DNA of 64,000 bases from Arcticimaribacter sp965277835. GTDB taxonomy: Bacteria; Bacteroidota; Bacteroidia; Flavobacteriales; Flavobacteriaceae. Where the stretch lies: contig OZ255841.1 in assembly GCA_965277835.1 (NCBI GenBank), positions 1,736,001-1,800,000 on the forward strand, in the 5' to 3' direction. The notes beneath the pieces were generated by a model. The model did no database searches. It was not told where the DNA came from and worked only from the letters and a program-made list of their open reading frames with translations. Shown here in pieces: positions 8,413 to 18,288 of the stretch (positions within the stretch are counted from its first letter, which is position 1; every line of letters starts with the position of its first letter). Made by a program: the position numbers and the translations under genes.

Positions 8413-9386
8413 TGCTTAATAAAAAGAAGCTAATCAAAATATTTAAAGTAGTTTTTCCATTATTTATAGGAGTTCTTTTTATTTACTTATCTATTAAAAA
8501 TACTACCGAAGAAGATAGAGTAAATATTTATAATGCGATAAAGAATGCAGATTACCGCTATGTCTCTCTTTCTCTTTTCCTTGGGCTAGTGAGCCATATT
8601 TCACGAGCGTATCGGTGGAATTTTATGTTACACCCTATGGGATATAAACCCAAGTTTATAAATAATGTTTTAGCTATATTCATTACTTATATTGCGAACT
8701 TAGGTGTTCCCCGATCAGGAGAATTGTTTAGGGCAACTGTTATGAAAACCTATGAAAACATTCCTTTTGAAAAAAGCTTTGGGACTATAATTGCAGAGCG
8801 AATAGTTGACATAGTTATGCTTTTTATAGTTATTGGGATAGCGCTGTTTATTCAATTTGACTTTATTATTTCTTTTTTAGAAGGGCGCGATTTTAATTCA
8901 GCTATATTGATTATAATCCTCTTAGTAATATTTGGAATAATAATATGGTTATTAATTAAACAACTAAAAAAGTCTAGTTCACTTTTCGCTCTTAAAATTT
9001 TGACTCTTCTTCAAGGGTTTGCAGAAGGTATAATGACATTAATAAGAATGCCAAAAAGAGGAGCTTATATTTTTCATACACTCTTTATTTGGGTTATATA
9101 TGTATTGATGTTTTATATTGTAAAATGGGCATTACCCGAAACAGTAGATTTACCTTTCGAAGCCCTATTAATAGCTTTTTTAGTAGGCGCTTTGACTATA
9201 TCATTGACAAATGGCGGAATTGGAATTTACCCTTTTTCAGTTTCTTTGGTTCTTATTAGTTATGGAATTTCAAAAGAATCTAGTTTAGCTTTTGGCTGGA
9301 TTATGTGGACAGCTCAAACGATAATGATTGTTTTTTTTGGAGGACTTTCATTTTTTGCTCTTCCAATCATAAATCGAAAGAAGTAA
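8412..9386 (+). CDS. Lysylphosphatidylglycerol synthase TM-region (YbhN/UPF0104) family membrane protein
   Basis: This 324-residue inner-membrane protein has about eight hydrophobic segments and the family hallmark HISRAYRWNFML near residues 62-73, followed by NLGVPRSGELFRA and FGTIIAERIVD, which match the AglD/YbhN-like domain of lysylphosphatidylglycerol flippase/synthase proteins. No cytosolic aminoacyl-transferase domain is present, so lipid lysinylation is unlikely; a lipid or glycolipid transport role is possible but unproven. It overlaps panD by one base. The panD-YbhN-esterase-radA order is usual in flavobacteria as far as I recall. Confidence 0.85.
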   Translation: MLNKKKLIKIFKVVFPLFIGVLFIYLSIKNTTEEDRVNIYNAIKNADYRYVSLSLFLGLVSHISRAYRWNFMLHPMGYKPKFINNVLAIFITYIANLGVPRSGELFRATVMKTYENIPFEKSFGTIIAERIVDIVMLFIVIGIALFIQFDFIISFLEGRDFNSAILIIILLVIFGIIIWLLIKQLKKSSSLFALKILTLLQGFAEGIMTLIRMPKRGAYIFHTLFIWVIYVLMFYIVKWALPETVDLPFEALLIAFLVGALTISLTNGGIGIYPFSVSLVLISYGISKESSLAFGWIMWTAQTIMIVFFGGLSFFALPIINRKK

Positions 9387-9486
9387 ATTATTTTCACGTA
9401 ACTTGCTAGAATATTTTAGCTAGATTTATTTGATAATTAACTTTATAAGCATGTTTCGATATAAAATAGTATCCTTTTTACTGAAA

Positions 9487-10617
9487 ATGAGGAAAATATA
9501 TTATCTCTTTTTTTTCTTTACTTTTTCGATTCAAGCACAGCAAATTACCACTGAAGATATAGAGTCTTCTGTTTTAGGAATAACAAGAAAAGTTGATTTA
9601 TTTGTTCCACAAATAGACGAATCTTATCCCGAGAGAATGCCGCTTATTGTAGTTTTAGAAGGAAATGAACTATTTAATGTAGTGGTTAGTAATGTTCAAT
9701 TTTTATCTAAGATTGGCTATATGCCAAAATCAATAGTAGTTGGAATTAGACATGAAGGTAGGCAAGTGTCTATAGATTGTGAAATAAATAGAAACTCAGG
9801 GGAATTAACAGAAAGAGGATATAATTTTAAGCAATTTATAAATAAAGATATAGTAAATAAATTGGCTACCAAGTACAGTCTTTCTAATGTAAAAATAATT
9901 ATTGGTAAAAATAATTCTGCCAATTTTGTTAATTATTTTATGCTTGACCCTAACCCTGCTTTTACGGTTTATATATCTGTAACTCCTGTTGTTTCAGAAT
10001 CGATAGTTAAACCTCTTTTTGATAAAGTATCGTCTCTCTCGAAAAATGTAAGTTATTATATTTCTAATTCTGAAAATATCCCGAAAGAACAAAGAAGGTC
10101 AATTGACTTATTGACCAATGAACTTTTAAAAAATGAGAACCCAAAATTTCATTTTATTAATGATACGTTTGTTCATGCAGATGAGTTTTCAGCTGCGGTT
10201 TACTCTATTCCTAGAGCATTGGAAAGAACTTTTAAGACGTATCAGCCTATCAGTCCAAAAGAGTATAGAGAGGGAATGCTAAAAGATTCGAAATCGGCAT
10301 ATAATTATTTAATAGAAAAGTATAACAGAATTTTCACAGAATTAAATATTCAAAAAAAATATACGCTTAATGATATTATGGCAGTTTTTGCAGCAACACA
10401 AAAAAACGCCGATGTAGAAACATTATTTACATTAGGAGAGCTTACTCTTAAAGAATATCCAGACACGATGCTAGGACATTACTTTAAAGGATTAGCGTAT
10501 CAAATGCAAAAAGATTATAAAAAAGCACTTAAAAATTATGAACGCGCTTATACATCTAAACCAATTGATTTTATAACGAAAGAAATGATTTTAAATAAAA
10601 TTCAGACTTTAAAATAA
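9487..10617 (+). CDS. Secreted alpha/beta-hydrolase-fold (esterase D-like) protein with altered nucleophile site
   Basis: From the ATG at 9487 the protein has 376 residues and a Sec signal peptide (MRKIYYLFFFFTFSIQAQ); the upstream TTG at 9430 would bury it. The fold of the putative esterase family is recognisable: a strand ending in LIVVLEGN (53-60), KSIVVGIRHEGR (81-92), then the nucleophile-elbow strand KIIIG. Where active members have GHSFGG this protein reads GKNNSA (140-145), so the catalytic Ser position is Asn142, although His230 is present in FVHADEF. About 90 C-terminal residues look like TPR helices (EYPDTMLGHYFKGLAYQMQ). It precedes radA by 10 bases. It is probably a binding or scaffold protein rather than an esterase. 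Confidence 0.75.
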   Translation: MRKIYYLFFFFTFSIQAQQITTEDIESSVLGITRKVDLFVPQIDESYPERMPLIVVLEGNELFNVVVSNVQFLSKIGYMPKSIVVGIRHEGRQVSIDCEINRNSGELTERGYNFKQFINKDIVNKLATKYSLSNVKIIIGKNNSANFVNYFMLDPNPAFTVYISVTPVVSESIVKPLFDKVSSLSKNVSYYISNSENIPKEQRRSIDLLTNELLKNENPKFHFINDTFVHADEFSAAVYSIPRALERTFKTYQPISPKEYREGMLKDSKSAYNYLIEKYNRIFTELNIQKKYTLNDIMAVFAATQKNADVETLFTLGELTLKEYPDTMLGHYFKGLAYQMQKDYKKALKNYERAYTSKPIDFITKEMILNKIQTLK

Positions 10618-10627
10618 TGCTGAGTTA

Positions 10628-11989
10628 ATGGGTAAAATAAAAAAATCTTTTTTTTGCCAAAAATGTGGAACTCAACATACACAATGGCAAGGGCAATGTA
10701 ATGGATGCAAAGAATGGAATACATTAGTCGAAGAAATCACTGAAAAACCCAAAGACAGCGGTTGGAATAAATCTTCACTAAGAAAAGAGCGTAAGCCACA
10801 GCCTATTCCTATTAACGAAATAGGTGTAGATAAAGACCCTAGAATATCAACCAACGACTCTGAACTCAATCGCGTTTTAGGAGGAGGTTTAGTACCAGGT
10901 TCTGTTACACTACTTGGTGGGGAACCAGGGATTGGAAAATCAACACTATTGCTACAAATATCACTTCAAATTGAGAAGAGTGTATTATATGTGTCTGGAG
11001 AAGAAAGTCAAAAGCAGATTAAATTAAGAGCTGAACGTATAGCTGCTCAAAACAAAAAGTGTTATGTGCTAAGTGAAACTCAAACACAAAGTATTTTTAG
11101 TCAAATAGAATCACTTAGACCAGACATTGTTATAATAGATTCGATACAAACATTACAAACCCAATATATAGAAAGTAGTCCTGGAAGTATTTCTCAAATA
11201 AGAGAGTGTACTTCAGAATTAATACAGTTTGCAAAGCAAACACACACATCGGTTATTTTAGTAGGGCATATTACAAAAGACGGTAATATTGCTGGACCTA
11301 AAGTTTTAGAGCATATGGTCGATACAGTTTTGCATTTTGAGGGAGACAGAAATCATATTTATAGAATTATAAGGGTGCAAAAAAATCGTTTTGGTTCAAC
11401 TGCCGAAATAGGAATTTATGAAATGTTATCCTCAGGGCTTCGTGTAGTAACAAATCCTAGTGAGTTATTAATATCAGAAGCTAATCGTGATATGAGCGGA
11501 CATGCTATTGCTGCAACTATGGAAGGGATGCGACCATTGATGATAGAAGTACAAGCTCTTGTTAGCAGTGCAGTCTATGGCACGCCACAAAGAAGCACAA
11601 CAGGGTTTAATGCTAAACGACTTAATATGCTTTTGGCAGTACTCGAAAAAAGAGCCGGATTTCAATTAGGAAGTAAAGATGTGTTTTTGAATATTACTGG
11701 GGGGATAACAATAGAAGATCCTGCAATTGACTTATCTGTTCTTGCTGCTATTCTGTCAAGTTATCATGATATCGTATTATCAAAAAAAATATGTTTTTCA
11801 GCTGAGGTTGGACTTTCGGGAGAACTTCGCCCAGTGCCTAAGTTAGACCAGCGTATCGCAGAAGCAGAAAAACTAGGGTACAATACCATTGTAATACCAA
11901 GGGTAATAAAAAGTAAACAACCCAAAAGAGGGATTCAAGTGTTGCAGTTACAAAAAATAGAGGAAGTAGTTACGTTACTATTTGCATAA
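10628..11989 (+). CDS. radA: DNA repair protein RadA (Sms)
   Basis: RadA is a RecA-like DnaB-type helicase that drives branch migration in recombination. The 453-residue protein has an N-terminal C4 zinc finger (CQKCG and CNGC, residues 10-27), the Walker A motif GGEPGIGKST near residues 97-106, Walker B VIIDSIQTL, the RadA-specific KNRFG motif (about residue 252-256) and a C-terminal Lon-protease-like domain starting around residue 290. Every key element is intact and length is normal. It follows the esterase-like gene closely; gdhA comes 40 bases later. Confidence 0.97.
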   Translation: MGKIKKSFFCQKCGTQHTQWQGQCNGCKEWNTLVEEITEKPKDSGWNKSSLRKERKPQPIPINEIGVDKDPRISTNDSELNRVLGGGLVPGSVTLLGGEPGIGKSTLLLQISLQIEKSVLYVSGEESQKQIKLRAERIAAQNKKCYVLSETQTQSIFSQIESLRPDIVIIDSIQTLQTQYIESSPGSISQIRECTSELIQFAKQTHTSVILVGHITKDGNIAGPKVLEHMVDTVLHFEGDRNHIYRIIRVQKNRFGSTAEIGIYEMLSSGLRVVTNPSELLISEANRDMSGHAIAATMEGMRPLMIEVQALVSSAVYGTPQRSTTGFNAKRLNMLLAVLEKRAGFQLGSKDVFLNITGGITIEDPAIDLSVLAAILSSYHDIVLSKKICFSAEVGLSGELRPVPKLDQRIAEAEKLGYNTIVIPRVIKSKQPKRGIQVLQLQKIEEVVTLLFA

Positions 11990-12029
11990 AAAAATTAATT
12001 TCGTTTTATAAATAATAATCAAAAATATT

Positions 12030-13370
12030 ATGGAAAAAATCATAGACCAATTTCTATCTCAAGTCAAAGAGAGAAATCAGAACGAACCCGAGTTTATCCA
12101 AGCAGTTACTGAAGTAGCCGAAAATGTAATTCCGTATATTGTTAAGAATGAGATTTACTATGGACAAAATATACTACTTCGGATGGTTGAACCCGAAAGA
12201 GTAGTTTCTTTTAGAGTAGCTTGGATTGATGACCAAAATGAAATACAAGTTAATAGAGGATACCGAATAGAAATGAATTCGGCAATAGGACCATATAAAG
12301 GAGGTCTTCGATTTCACCCTAGTGTAAACCTTAGTGTATTAAAATTCTTAGCTTTCGAACAAGTCTTTAAGAATAGCCTTACTACGCTTCCTATGGGAGG
12401 AGGTAAAGGAGGATCTGATTTTGACCCTAAAGGGAAGAGTAATAATGAAATAATGCGATTTTGTCAAAGTTTTATGACAGAATTATTTCGCCATATAGGA
12501 CCTAATAGAGATATCCCTGCAGGCGATATTGGTGTCGGAGGTAGAGAAATAGGATATTTATTTGGACAATATAAAAGGCTTAAAAATGAATTTACGGGAG
12601 TTCTTACTGGGAAAGGTGTTTCTTGGGGAGGTTCGCTTATTCGTCCGGAGGCAACAGGTTATGGTGTAGTATATTTTACACAAAGGATGCTTGAAAATAT
12701 AGGTTCTAATTTAGAAAACAAAAAAGTTGTTGTTTCGGGCTCTGGAAATGTAGCCCAGTTTGCTGCCGAAAAAGCACTTCAATTAGGAGGTAAAGTCCTT
12801 ACGCTTTCAGATTCGGGCGGTTATATTTTTGATAAAGACGGGATTGATGAAGAAAAACTTGCTTATATAATGGAAATTAAGAATGTACAAAGAGGACGTA
12901 TTAAAAACTATTTGGAACGATATCCCAATGCTGAATATCATGAAGGGAAGAAACCATGGGATATACCTTGCGATGTGGCATTGCCTTGTGCTACTCAAAA
13001 TGAATTGCACATGAAAGATGCGGAATTGTTAGTTAAAAATGGTTGTATTTGTGTTGGCGAAGGCGCAAATATGCCTTCATCTCCAGAGGCGATTCATGTA
13101 TTTACAAAGAATAAAGTTTTATTCGCCCCAGGGAAAGCTTCTAATGCTGGAGGCGTAGCAGTTTCAGGTCTTGAAATGGCTCAAAATTCACTTCGATATA
13201 GTTGGGGGCGAGCAGAAGTTGACGAACGCTTAAAAAACATAATGAACGAAATCCACCAATCTTGTGTTGAATATGGTCAAGAAGATGGATATGTAAATTA
13301 TGTGAAAGGTGCAAATATTGCAGGTTTTGTTAAAGTCGCAGATGCAATGTTAGCACAAGGAGTTGTATAG
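12030..13370 (+). CDS. gdhA: NADP-type glutamate dehydrogenase GdhA
   Basis: GdhA interconverts 2-oxoglutarate plus ammonium and glutamate, here in the assimilatory direction by family. The 446-residue protein has the substrate-binding PYKGGLRFHPSVN segment (about 90-102), the catalytic lysine motif LPMGGGKGGSDFDPKGKS near 118-135, PAGDIGVGGREIGYLFGQYK and the dinucleotide fold VVVSGSGNVAQFAAEKA near 236-252. The GSGNVA pattern and overall length (446) are those of hexameric NADP-dependent enzymes. A near-match -7 element (TAATTTCG) lies upstream. recO follows after three bases. Confidence 0.95.
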   Translation: MEKIIDQFLSQVKERNQNEPEFIQAVTEVAENVIPYIVKNEIYYGQNILLRMVEPERVVSFRVAWIDDQNEIQVNRGYRIEMNSAIGPYKGGLRFHPSVNLSVLKFLAFEQVFKNSLTTLPMGGGKGGSDFDPKGKSNNEIMRFCQSFMTELFRHIGPNRDIPAGDIGVGGREIGYLFGQYKRLKNEFTGVLTGKGVSWGGSLIRPEATGYGVVYFTQRMLENIGSNLENKKVVVSGSGNVAQFAAEKALQLGGKVLTLSDSGGYIFDKDGIDEEKLAYIMEIKNVQRGRIKNYLERYPNAEYHEGKKPWDIPCDVALPCATQNELHMKDAELLVKNGCICVGEGANMPSSPEAIHVFTKNKVLFAPGKASNAGGVAVSGLEMAQNSLRYSWGRAEVDERLKNIMNEIHQSCVEYGQEDGYVNYVKGANIAGFVKVADAMLAQGVV

Positions 13371-13373
13371 AAT

Positions 13374-14105
13374 ATGGAAATTCGTACTAAGGCAATTGTT
13401 CTTTATACATTAAAGTATAGTGATAGTAGCCTTATTGCACATAGCTATACCGAAGCACTAGGCAAGCAATCTTTTATTTTAAAAGGAATTTTAACAAAAA
13501 AAAGAGGAGGGATACGTAAAGCACAATTTCAGCCATTAACTCAACAAGAAATCTTATTTAACTATAGAGATAAAAAAGAGCTTCAGTTTCTTAAAGAAGT
13601 TAAGGTTATATACCCGTATCAGACCATACCCAATAGAATTGACAAAAGTGCGTTAGTTCAATTTTTGGCAGAGATACTTAGAAAAGCAATTAGAGAAGAA
13701 GAAGCGAATACAGCTCTTTTCACGTTTCTCGAAACAACTTTGCGTTATCTAGACACTTATGAAAGTGTCAGTAATTTTCATTTGATATTCTTAATTAACT
13801 TAACAAAACACTTAGGCTTTTTCCCTAATGACAAAGAATCTTTAGACGGGTCTTATTTTGACTTAGAAACAGGGTGCTTTACTAAGCATATTCCTCTTGG
13901 AAAATATACTGATTATGAGCAGACACGTTTATTAAGAATGTTGTTAGGCATGAATTTTGATAGTATTGTTAAACCTAATTTAGACAGAGTAGGAAGGCGC
14001 AAATTGTTAGATGCACTTTTGCAATATTATGAATTACATTTACTTGGCTTCTCAAAACCAAAATCGACTCAAATTTTCAATGAAATATTTGACGGGATTA
14101 GCTAG
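13374..14105 (+). CDS. recO: DNA repair protein RecO
   Basis: RecO loads RecA onto SSB-coated DNA within the RecFOR pathway and promotes annealing. The 243-residue product begins with the OB-fold sequence EIRTKAIVLYTLKYSDSSLIAHSYTE in its usual place and continues with KGILTKKRGGIRKAQFQPL; the C-terminal half is helical. The zinc-binding CxxC pairs of some homologues are missing, as is common in this phylum. Its 3' end overlaps the start of the TonB-dependent receptor gene by 26 bases. Confidence 0.93.
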   Translation: MEIRTKAIVLYTLKYSDSSLIAHSYTEALGKQSFILKGILTKKRGGIRKAQFQPLTQQEILFNYRDKKELQFLKEVKVIYPYQTIPNRIDKSALVQFLAEILRKAIREEEANTALFTFLETTLRYLDTYESVSNFHLIFLINLTKHLGFFPNDKESLDGSYFDLETGCFTKHIPLGKYTDYEQTRLLRMLLGMNFDSIVKPNLDRVGRRKLLDALLQYYELHLLGFSKPKSTQIFNEIFDGIS

Positions 14106-16563
14106 TAAGCTATATTTAATTTTTGTTCTTTTTACAAATTGGGTTTCTGCTCAAGACATAACGATTGCCGATGCTATAACTCAAGAACCTCTTCCGAATG
14201 TTAGTATATACAATCAAACAAAAGAGCAGCATACCCTGACCGACTCAGAGGGAAGGGCTTCGCTATCTTCTTTTTCTCAAGACGACAAAATACTTTTTCA
14301 ATACTTAGGCTATAAACCTATGACGATTGATAAAAGCGATATTGAAGAACAGAATTATGTTATACTATTGTCAGTGGATTCCGAAGAACTTTCAGAAGTC
14401 GTTCTTTCAGTTGCACGGACACCAACGAAAAAAAATAAAATTGCGGAGAAAGTATCTATAATCAATACCAGAGAGATTACAAGAAACCAGCCACAAACAG
14501 GGGCAGAATTACTTTTATTAGCACCCAATATACGAATTCAAAAATCGCAAGGAGGCGGAGGTAGTCCAGTGTTAAGGGGATTTGAAGCAAATAGAGTATT
14601 GCTAGTTGTAGACGGGGTTAGAATGAATAATGCTATTTATAGGTCGGGACATTTGCAAAACGCAATAACAGTTGACCCTAATACAATTGAACGTGTTGAG
14701 GTAGTTTATGGCTCATCATCGGTTGGGTACGGCTCCGATGCCTTAGGCGGAGTGGTTCATTATTTTACTAAAACCCCTAGAATAAATAGTTCCGAATTAA
14801 TAAAAAACAATTTTTCTTCAAATTATAATTCAGCACAAGACTCTTTTATTACTCATTTCGATACAGAGTTGAGTTTTAAAAACTGGGCGAGTTATAGTAG
14901 TATAAGCTTTTCTAAATTTGGAGACTTGCGCATGGGTAGAAATAGAACGCACGGATATACAAATTGGGGAGAGGTTCCATTTTATTCACTCAACACAGAA
15001 TCTTTTTATGACCCCCGCCCTGCTGTTAACGACAAGCCTTATATACAGAGAAATTCAGGTTACGATCAAATAGATGTTCTGCAAAAATTTGCCGTTAAAT
15101 TGCCTAAAGAAAAATTACTCACTCTAAATATTCAATATTCAAATTCGTCGAATATCCCTAGATTTGATAGGCTTACTGAATATAGAAATGGGAGCCTTCG
15201 ATATGCAGAATGGTACTATGGTCCTCAAAAAAGGTTATTAACTTCTTCTCAGCTTAAAATTTTTCCAAAAAAAGAATTTCTCTATAAAGGTAATTTAACA
15301 CTCGCATACCAAAATGTTGAGGAATCGCGAATTAATAGATCATATAATACTTCAGTGCGGTCGTATCAAGAAGAAAATGTTCAGGTATGGAGTTTTAATG
15401 GAGATTTCGAAGCCTTTAGAAGAGACCAAATCAATTTTGCTTATGGTTTTGAGCTAGTAGGGAATGACATCAATTCGAATGCTTTTTCGAGAAGGTTAAT
15501 TTTAAATGGGCAAAGAATAGTAGGTTTAGGAGCTCCTCGCCCAAATGCTACACGATATCCCAATGCAGGCAGCACTTATCTTTCTATGGCTTTTTATGGA
15601 AACTTAAAATGGGATATTAATCCTAAAGTTACATTAACAGCGGGGACTAGATATACAGAAACAAAATTAAGAGCCATTTGGAATGAAGGAAATGGGCAAT
15701 TTCCTGCTTGGTTATTAAATTCACTTTCTTCTACATTTACTAATGTGAATGTAACTAACGATGCCTTTACTGGAAGTTTATCGCTAACATACCGTCCTTC
15801 TCCCCAATGGCAATTAAACTTTTTATTATCTAGTGGTTTCAGAGCGCCTAATATTGACGATTTAGGAAAGATTAGGGAAAATAGAGGCGTACTTTTAGTC
15901 CCTAATTCATTGCTTAAACCCGAATACGCTAATAATATTGATTTAGGAGTTTCTTTTTTTACGCCTAATAAAAAAGGAGCTTTTGCGTTGCGTTTTTATA
16001 ATACTAGCATAAGAGATTATATAGGGAGAGAGTTTTTGTTAGATTATTCGACAGGGACTGGTTATGATGCAATACAAATTAATTCTAATATAGGGAATAC
16101 TTATATTAGAGGAGCTTCATTTGAAGGAAAGTGGAATTTCAATTCTTACATCAGCCTTTCGAGTGACTTTACTTTTACGGATGCTGGAGAAATAGAACTT
16201 TTTGGACCGCTTCCATCAATACTCCCTTTTTATGGGACATCAATATTAGAATATAAAAAGAATAAGATTTCGGCTCAAATACTTCATCAGTTCAGTAGTT
16301 CCAAAAATCCAGAAAGCTATAGCTACGGCGGAGAGGACGGTTTAGAAGAAACCCCTATAAGAAGAAACGCTTCTGGAGAATTAGAATTTGCAGGAATTCC
16401 TAGTTGGTCTATTTTTTCAATTTCAGGTAAATACCAATGGGGTAAAAAAATTACTGTTCGAGCTGGATTAGAAAACATTTTTGATATTCACTATAGAACC
16501 TTTGCTTCGGGGATTTCTGCACCTGGGAGAAGCTTAATTTTGGGGGGTAGTATTGAGTTTTAA
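14080..16563 (+). CDS. TonB-dependent outer-membrane receptor, haem/haemoglobin-receptor-like
   Basis: The 827-residue protein starts at ATG 14080, inside recO, which places a Sec signal peptide (KLYLIFVLFTNWVSAQ) at the N-terminus. A carboxypeptidase-regulatory-like domain (about residues 27-105) is followed by a TonB-box-like SEVVLSVAR, a plug domain, and a beta-barrel ending in aromatic SLILGGSIEF. The plug motif GSPVLRGFEANRVLLVVDG with RMNNAIYRSGHLQN closely resembles that of HmuR-type haem and haemoglobin receptors, so haem or iron-chelate uptake is the best guess. No SusD partner or haem-binding lipoprotein is next to it. Its stop codon overlaps the stop of the convergent acetyltransferase gene by three bases. 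Confidence 0.88.
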   Translation: MKYLTGLASKLYLIFVLFTNWVSAQDITIADAITQEPLPNVSIYNQTKEQHTLTDSEGRASLSSFSQDDKILFQYLGYKPMTIDKSDIEEQNYVILLSVDSEELSEVVLSVARTPTKKNKIAEKVSIINTREITRNQPQTGAELLLLAPNIRIQKSQGGGGSPVLRGFEANRVLLVVDGVRMNNAIYRSGHLQNAITVDPNTIERVEVVYGSSSVGYGSDALGGVVHYFTKTPRINSSELIKNNFSSNYNSAQDSFITHFDTELSFKNWASYSSISFSKFGDLRMGRNRTHGYTNWGEVPFYSLNTESFYDPRPAVNDKPYIQRNSGYDQIDVLQKFAVKLPKEKLLTLNIQYSNSSNIPRFDRLTEYRNGSLRYAEWYYGPQKRLLTSSQLKIFPKKEFLYKGNLTLAYQNVEESRINRSYNTSVRSYQEENVQVWSFNGDFEAFRRDQINFAYGFELVGNDINSNAFSRRLILNGQRIVGLGAPRPNATRYPNAGSTYLSMAFYGNLKWDINPKVTLTAGTRYTETKLRAIWNEGNGQFPAWLLNSLSSTFTNVNVTNDAFTGSLSLTYRPSPQWQLNFLLSSGFRAPNIDDLGKIRENRGVLLVPNSLLKPEYANNIDLGVSFFTPNKKGAFALRFYNTSIRDYIGREFLLDYSTGTGYDAIQINSNIGNTYIRGASFEGKWNFNSYISLSSDFTFTDAGEIELFGPLPSILPFYGTSILEYKKNKISAQILHQFSSSKNPESYSYGGEDGLEETPIRRNASGELEFAGIPSWSIFSISGKYQWGKKITVRAGLENIFDIHYRTFASGISAPGRSLILGGSIEF

Positions 16564-17153
16564 TAAATTTTATTTACCAAGTTTTTTTTAACGTCTTGTA
16601 CCCACTCAGCTTTTAGGATACTCAAAACAGCACTATCTCTTCGGTCTAACTGAGCCTTGCAATTGCTTCTTAAGACACCTTCGAATACACACCCAATTTG
16701 CTCCATAGCATTAACACTTTTTTTATTACGCAAGTCTGCTCTAAATTCTACGCGTTCTACTTGAAGAACTTCAAAAGCATATTCTAATAATAAATATTTA
16801 CAATTTCGGTTTAATCCTGTTCGTTGAAACTCTTTGCCATACCAAGTATAACCCAAACTTAACACGTTATGTGTAAAATCTATGTCATAAAAACGAGTAC
16901 TCCCTGCAACACGACTTGTTTTTTTATCATACACTATAAAAGGGAAAGCAGTACGCTTTTCTTTAGCATCTAAGGCACTATTGATATAAGCCTTAAGGTT
17001 TTCTGCTCCTTTGGCAGAGGTTATAGAAAAATCCCATAAGTACCCTTCGTTGAGAGAAAAAGGTAGTAGAAAATCAAAATCTTCTTTTAATAAAGGTCTA
17101 ATTAAGACTCTTTCATTTTCTAATTTTAATGACTGCTTAAAATCAAAAACCAT
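16560..17153 (-). CDS. GNAT-family N-acetyltransferase (RimJ/RimL type)
   Basis: The 197-residue protein fits the Acetyltransf_3 layout: ERVLIRPLLKEDFDFLLPF at the start, a beta-hairpin with VAGSTRFYDIDF, the acetyl-CoA loop in GKEFQRTGLNRNCKYLLLEYAFE (about residues 115-137) where the usual RxxGxG is RTGLN, and the RNKKSVNAMEQIGCVFEGVLR segment typical of ribosomal-protein and small-molecule acetyltransferases. The acceptor substrate cannot be predicted. It is monocistronic, convergent with the TonB receptor gene and divergent from the membrane protein at 17329. Confidence 0.88.
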   Translation of the reverse strand: MVFDFKQSLKLENERVLIRPLLKEDFDFLLPFSLNEGYLWDFSITSAKGAENLKAYINSALDAKEKRTAFPFIVYDKKTSRVAGSTRFYDIDFTHNVLSLGYTWYGKEFQRTGLNRNCKYLLLEYAFEVLQVERVEFRADLRNKKSVNAMEQIGCVFEGVLRSNCKAQLDRRDSAVLSILKAEWVQDVKKNLVNKIY

Positions 17154-17250
17154 GTTGTGTTTTGTTAGGAATATTACAGAGCATAAATGTAAAAATTATT
17201 TGAACGTTTAATCTTCTACCGTAAAATGATTTTTAAAGAACTAAAATATT

Positions 17251-17258
17251 TATTTTTG
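17251..17258 (+). promoter_or_regulatory. -7 promoter element TATTTTTG
   Basis: A perfect TAnnTTTG match lies about 70 bases upstream of the ATG at 17329, in the divergent region between the acetyltransferase and membrane-protein genes. No convincing -33 TTG is seen. Confidence 0.35.
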
Positions 17259-17328
17259 AATATCTGTGATTGATATTAAAACCATAACAATTGCTTTTTA
17301 ATCCGCTAGACAATAAATAAGGATATTG

Positions 17329-18267
17329 ATGTTTACAAAAATTTTTAATAAAACTTCTTTCTGGAGTTATTTAGTCGTTTTATTTATTTTTTACGGAGCG
17401 GTTTTTAACCATTATAATGTGGTTTTAATAAACTCAGATGAAAACACTGCTAGCTTAACAGTTATTTTAGTTCTTTCTACGATAAGTTTACTTTTGGTTG
17501 AATGGACTGTTCGCAGACAATTGTTTTTTGAAAAGAGCAGCTACCATTTACTTTTTTTCGCTCTATTTTTTTGGCTTTTGCCAATTAAACAATGGGATGT
17601 ATGGATTTGGATTTCCATATTACTTTTTTGGATTAGTTTTTCACAAGTATTAAAATTAAATATAAAAGAGATAAATAAGAAGAACCTCTTCAATGCAGGA
17701 TTTTGGTTGTTTTTTGCAGCTTTATTTAAAGTTGATTTTTTATATTTTTACCTCTTCCTGTGGGGAATACTATACATTAGAGGGCAACTAAACTTCAGAA
17801 ATATTTTTTTGACTATCCTTCCAATAGCTTGTTTTTTAATAGTTTGGTATGCACTTTATGTTTCAATCCCAAACTTTCCAAGTATAGGAACAATTTCTTT
17901 CACCACATTAGAAGCACCGTTTTTATGGGATGAAAATTATTCGATAAATATTAAGCTAATATTTATACTCTTAAGTTCGGTTATTATTGTTGTAGGAATT
18001 TTGAGGAAGATGGGTTTGAAGAATCAACTTTATAAAACAACAATTTCTTGCATTTTATTAATGTTGGTTGCAAGTATAATAATGTTGTTTTTTTCAGGTT
18101 CAGAGAACTTTATTGCGTGGGCATCATTGTTAATCTGTTTAGCTATTTTTTCTGCCAAATTTTTCAAACGCCTTCCAAAATCGTTTGTTGAAATTTTTTT
18201 TATACTTTGTTTTGGGGTAATCCTTCAAGATAAAATTCGGTTACTTTTATTTGGAATTAACTTATGA
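17329..18267 (+). CDS. Multi-pass membrane protein, DUF6427-like
   Basis: The product from ATG 17329 is 312 residues with about ten hydrophobic segments spread over its whole length, with short basic loops (RRQLFFEKSS, KLNIKEINKKN). The pattern, including NHYNVVLINSDENTASL in an early loop, resembles flavobacterial DUF6427 proteins; I make this assignment from general likeness only. No catalytic motif is visible. It ends 21 bases before the stop of the convergent reductase gene. Confidence 0.6.
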   Translation: MFTKIFNKTSFWSYLVVLFIFYGAVFNHYNVVLINSDENTASLTVILVLSTISLLLVEWTVRRQLFFEKSSYHLLFFALFFWLLPIKQWDVWIWISILLFWISFSQVLKLNIKEINKKNLFNAGFWLFFAALFKVDFLYFYLFLWGILYIRGQLNFRNIFLTILPIACFLIVWYALYVSIPNFPSIGTISFTTLEAPFLWDENYSINIKLIFILLSSVIIVVGILRKMGLKNQLYKTTISCILLMLVASIIMLFFSGSENFIAWASLLICLAIFSAKFFKRLPKSFVEIFFILCFGVILQDKIRLLLFGINL

Positions 18268-18288
18268 GTATTCTAAAAATCAGTATAG

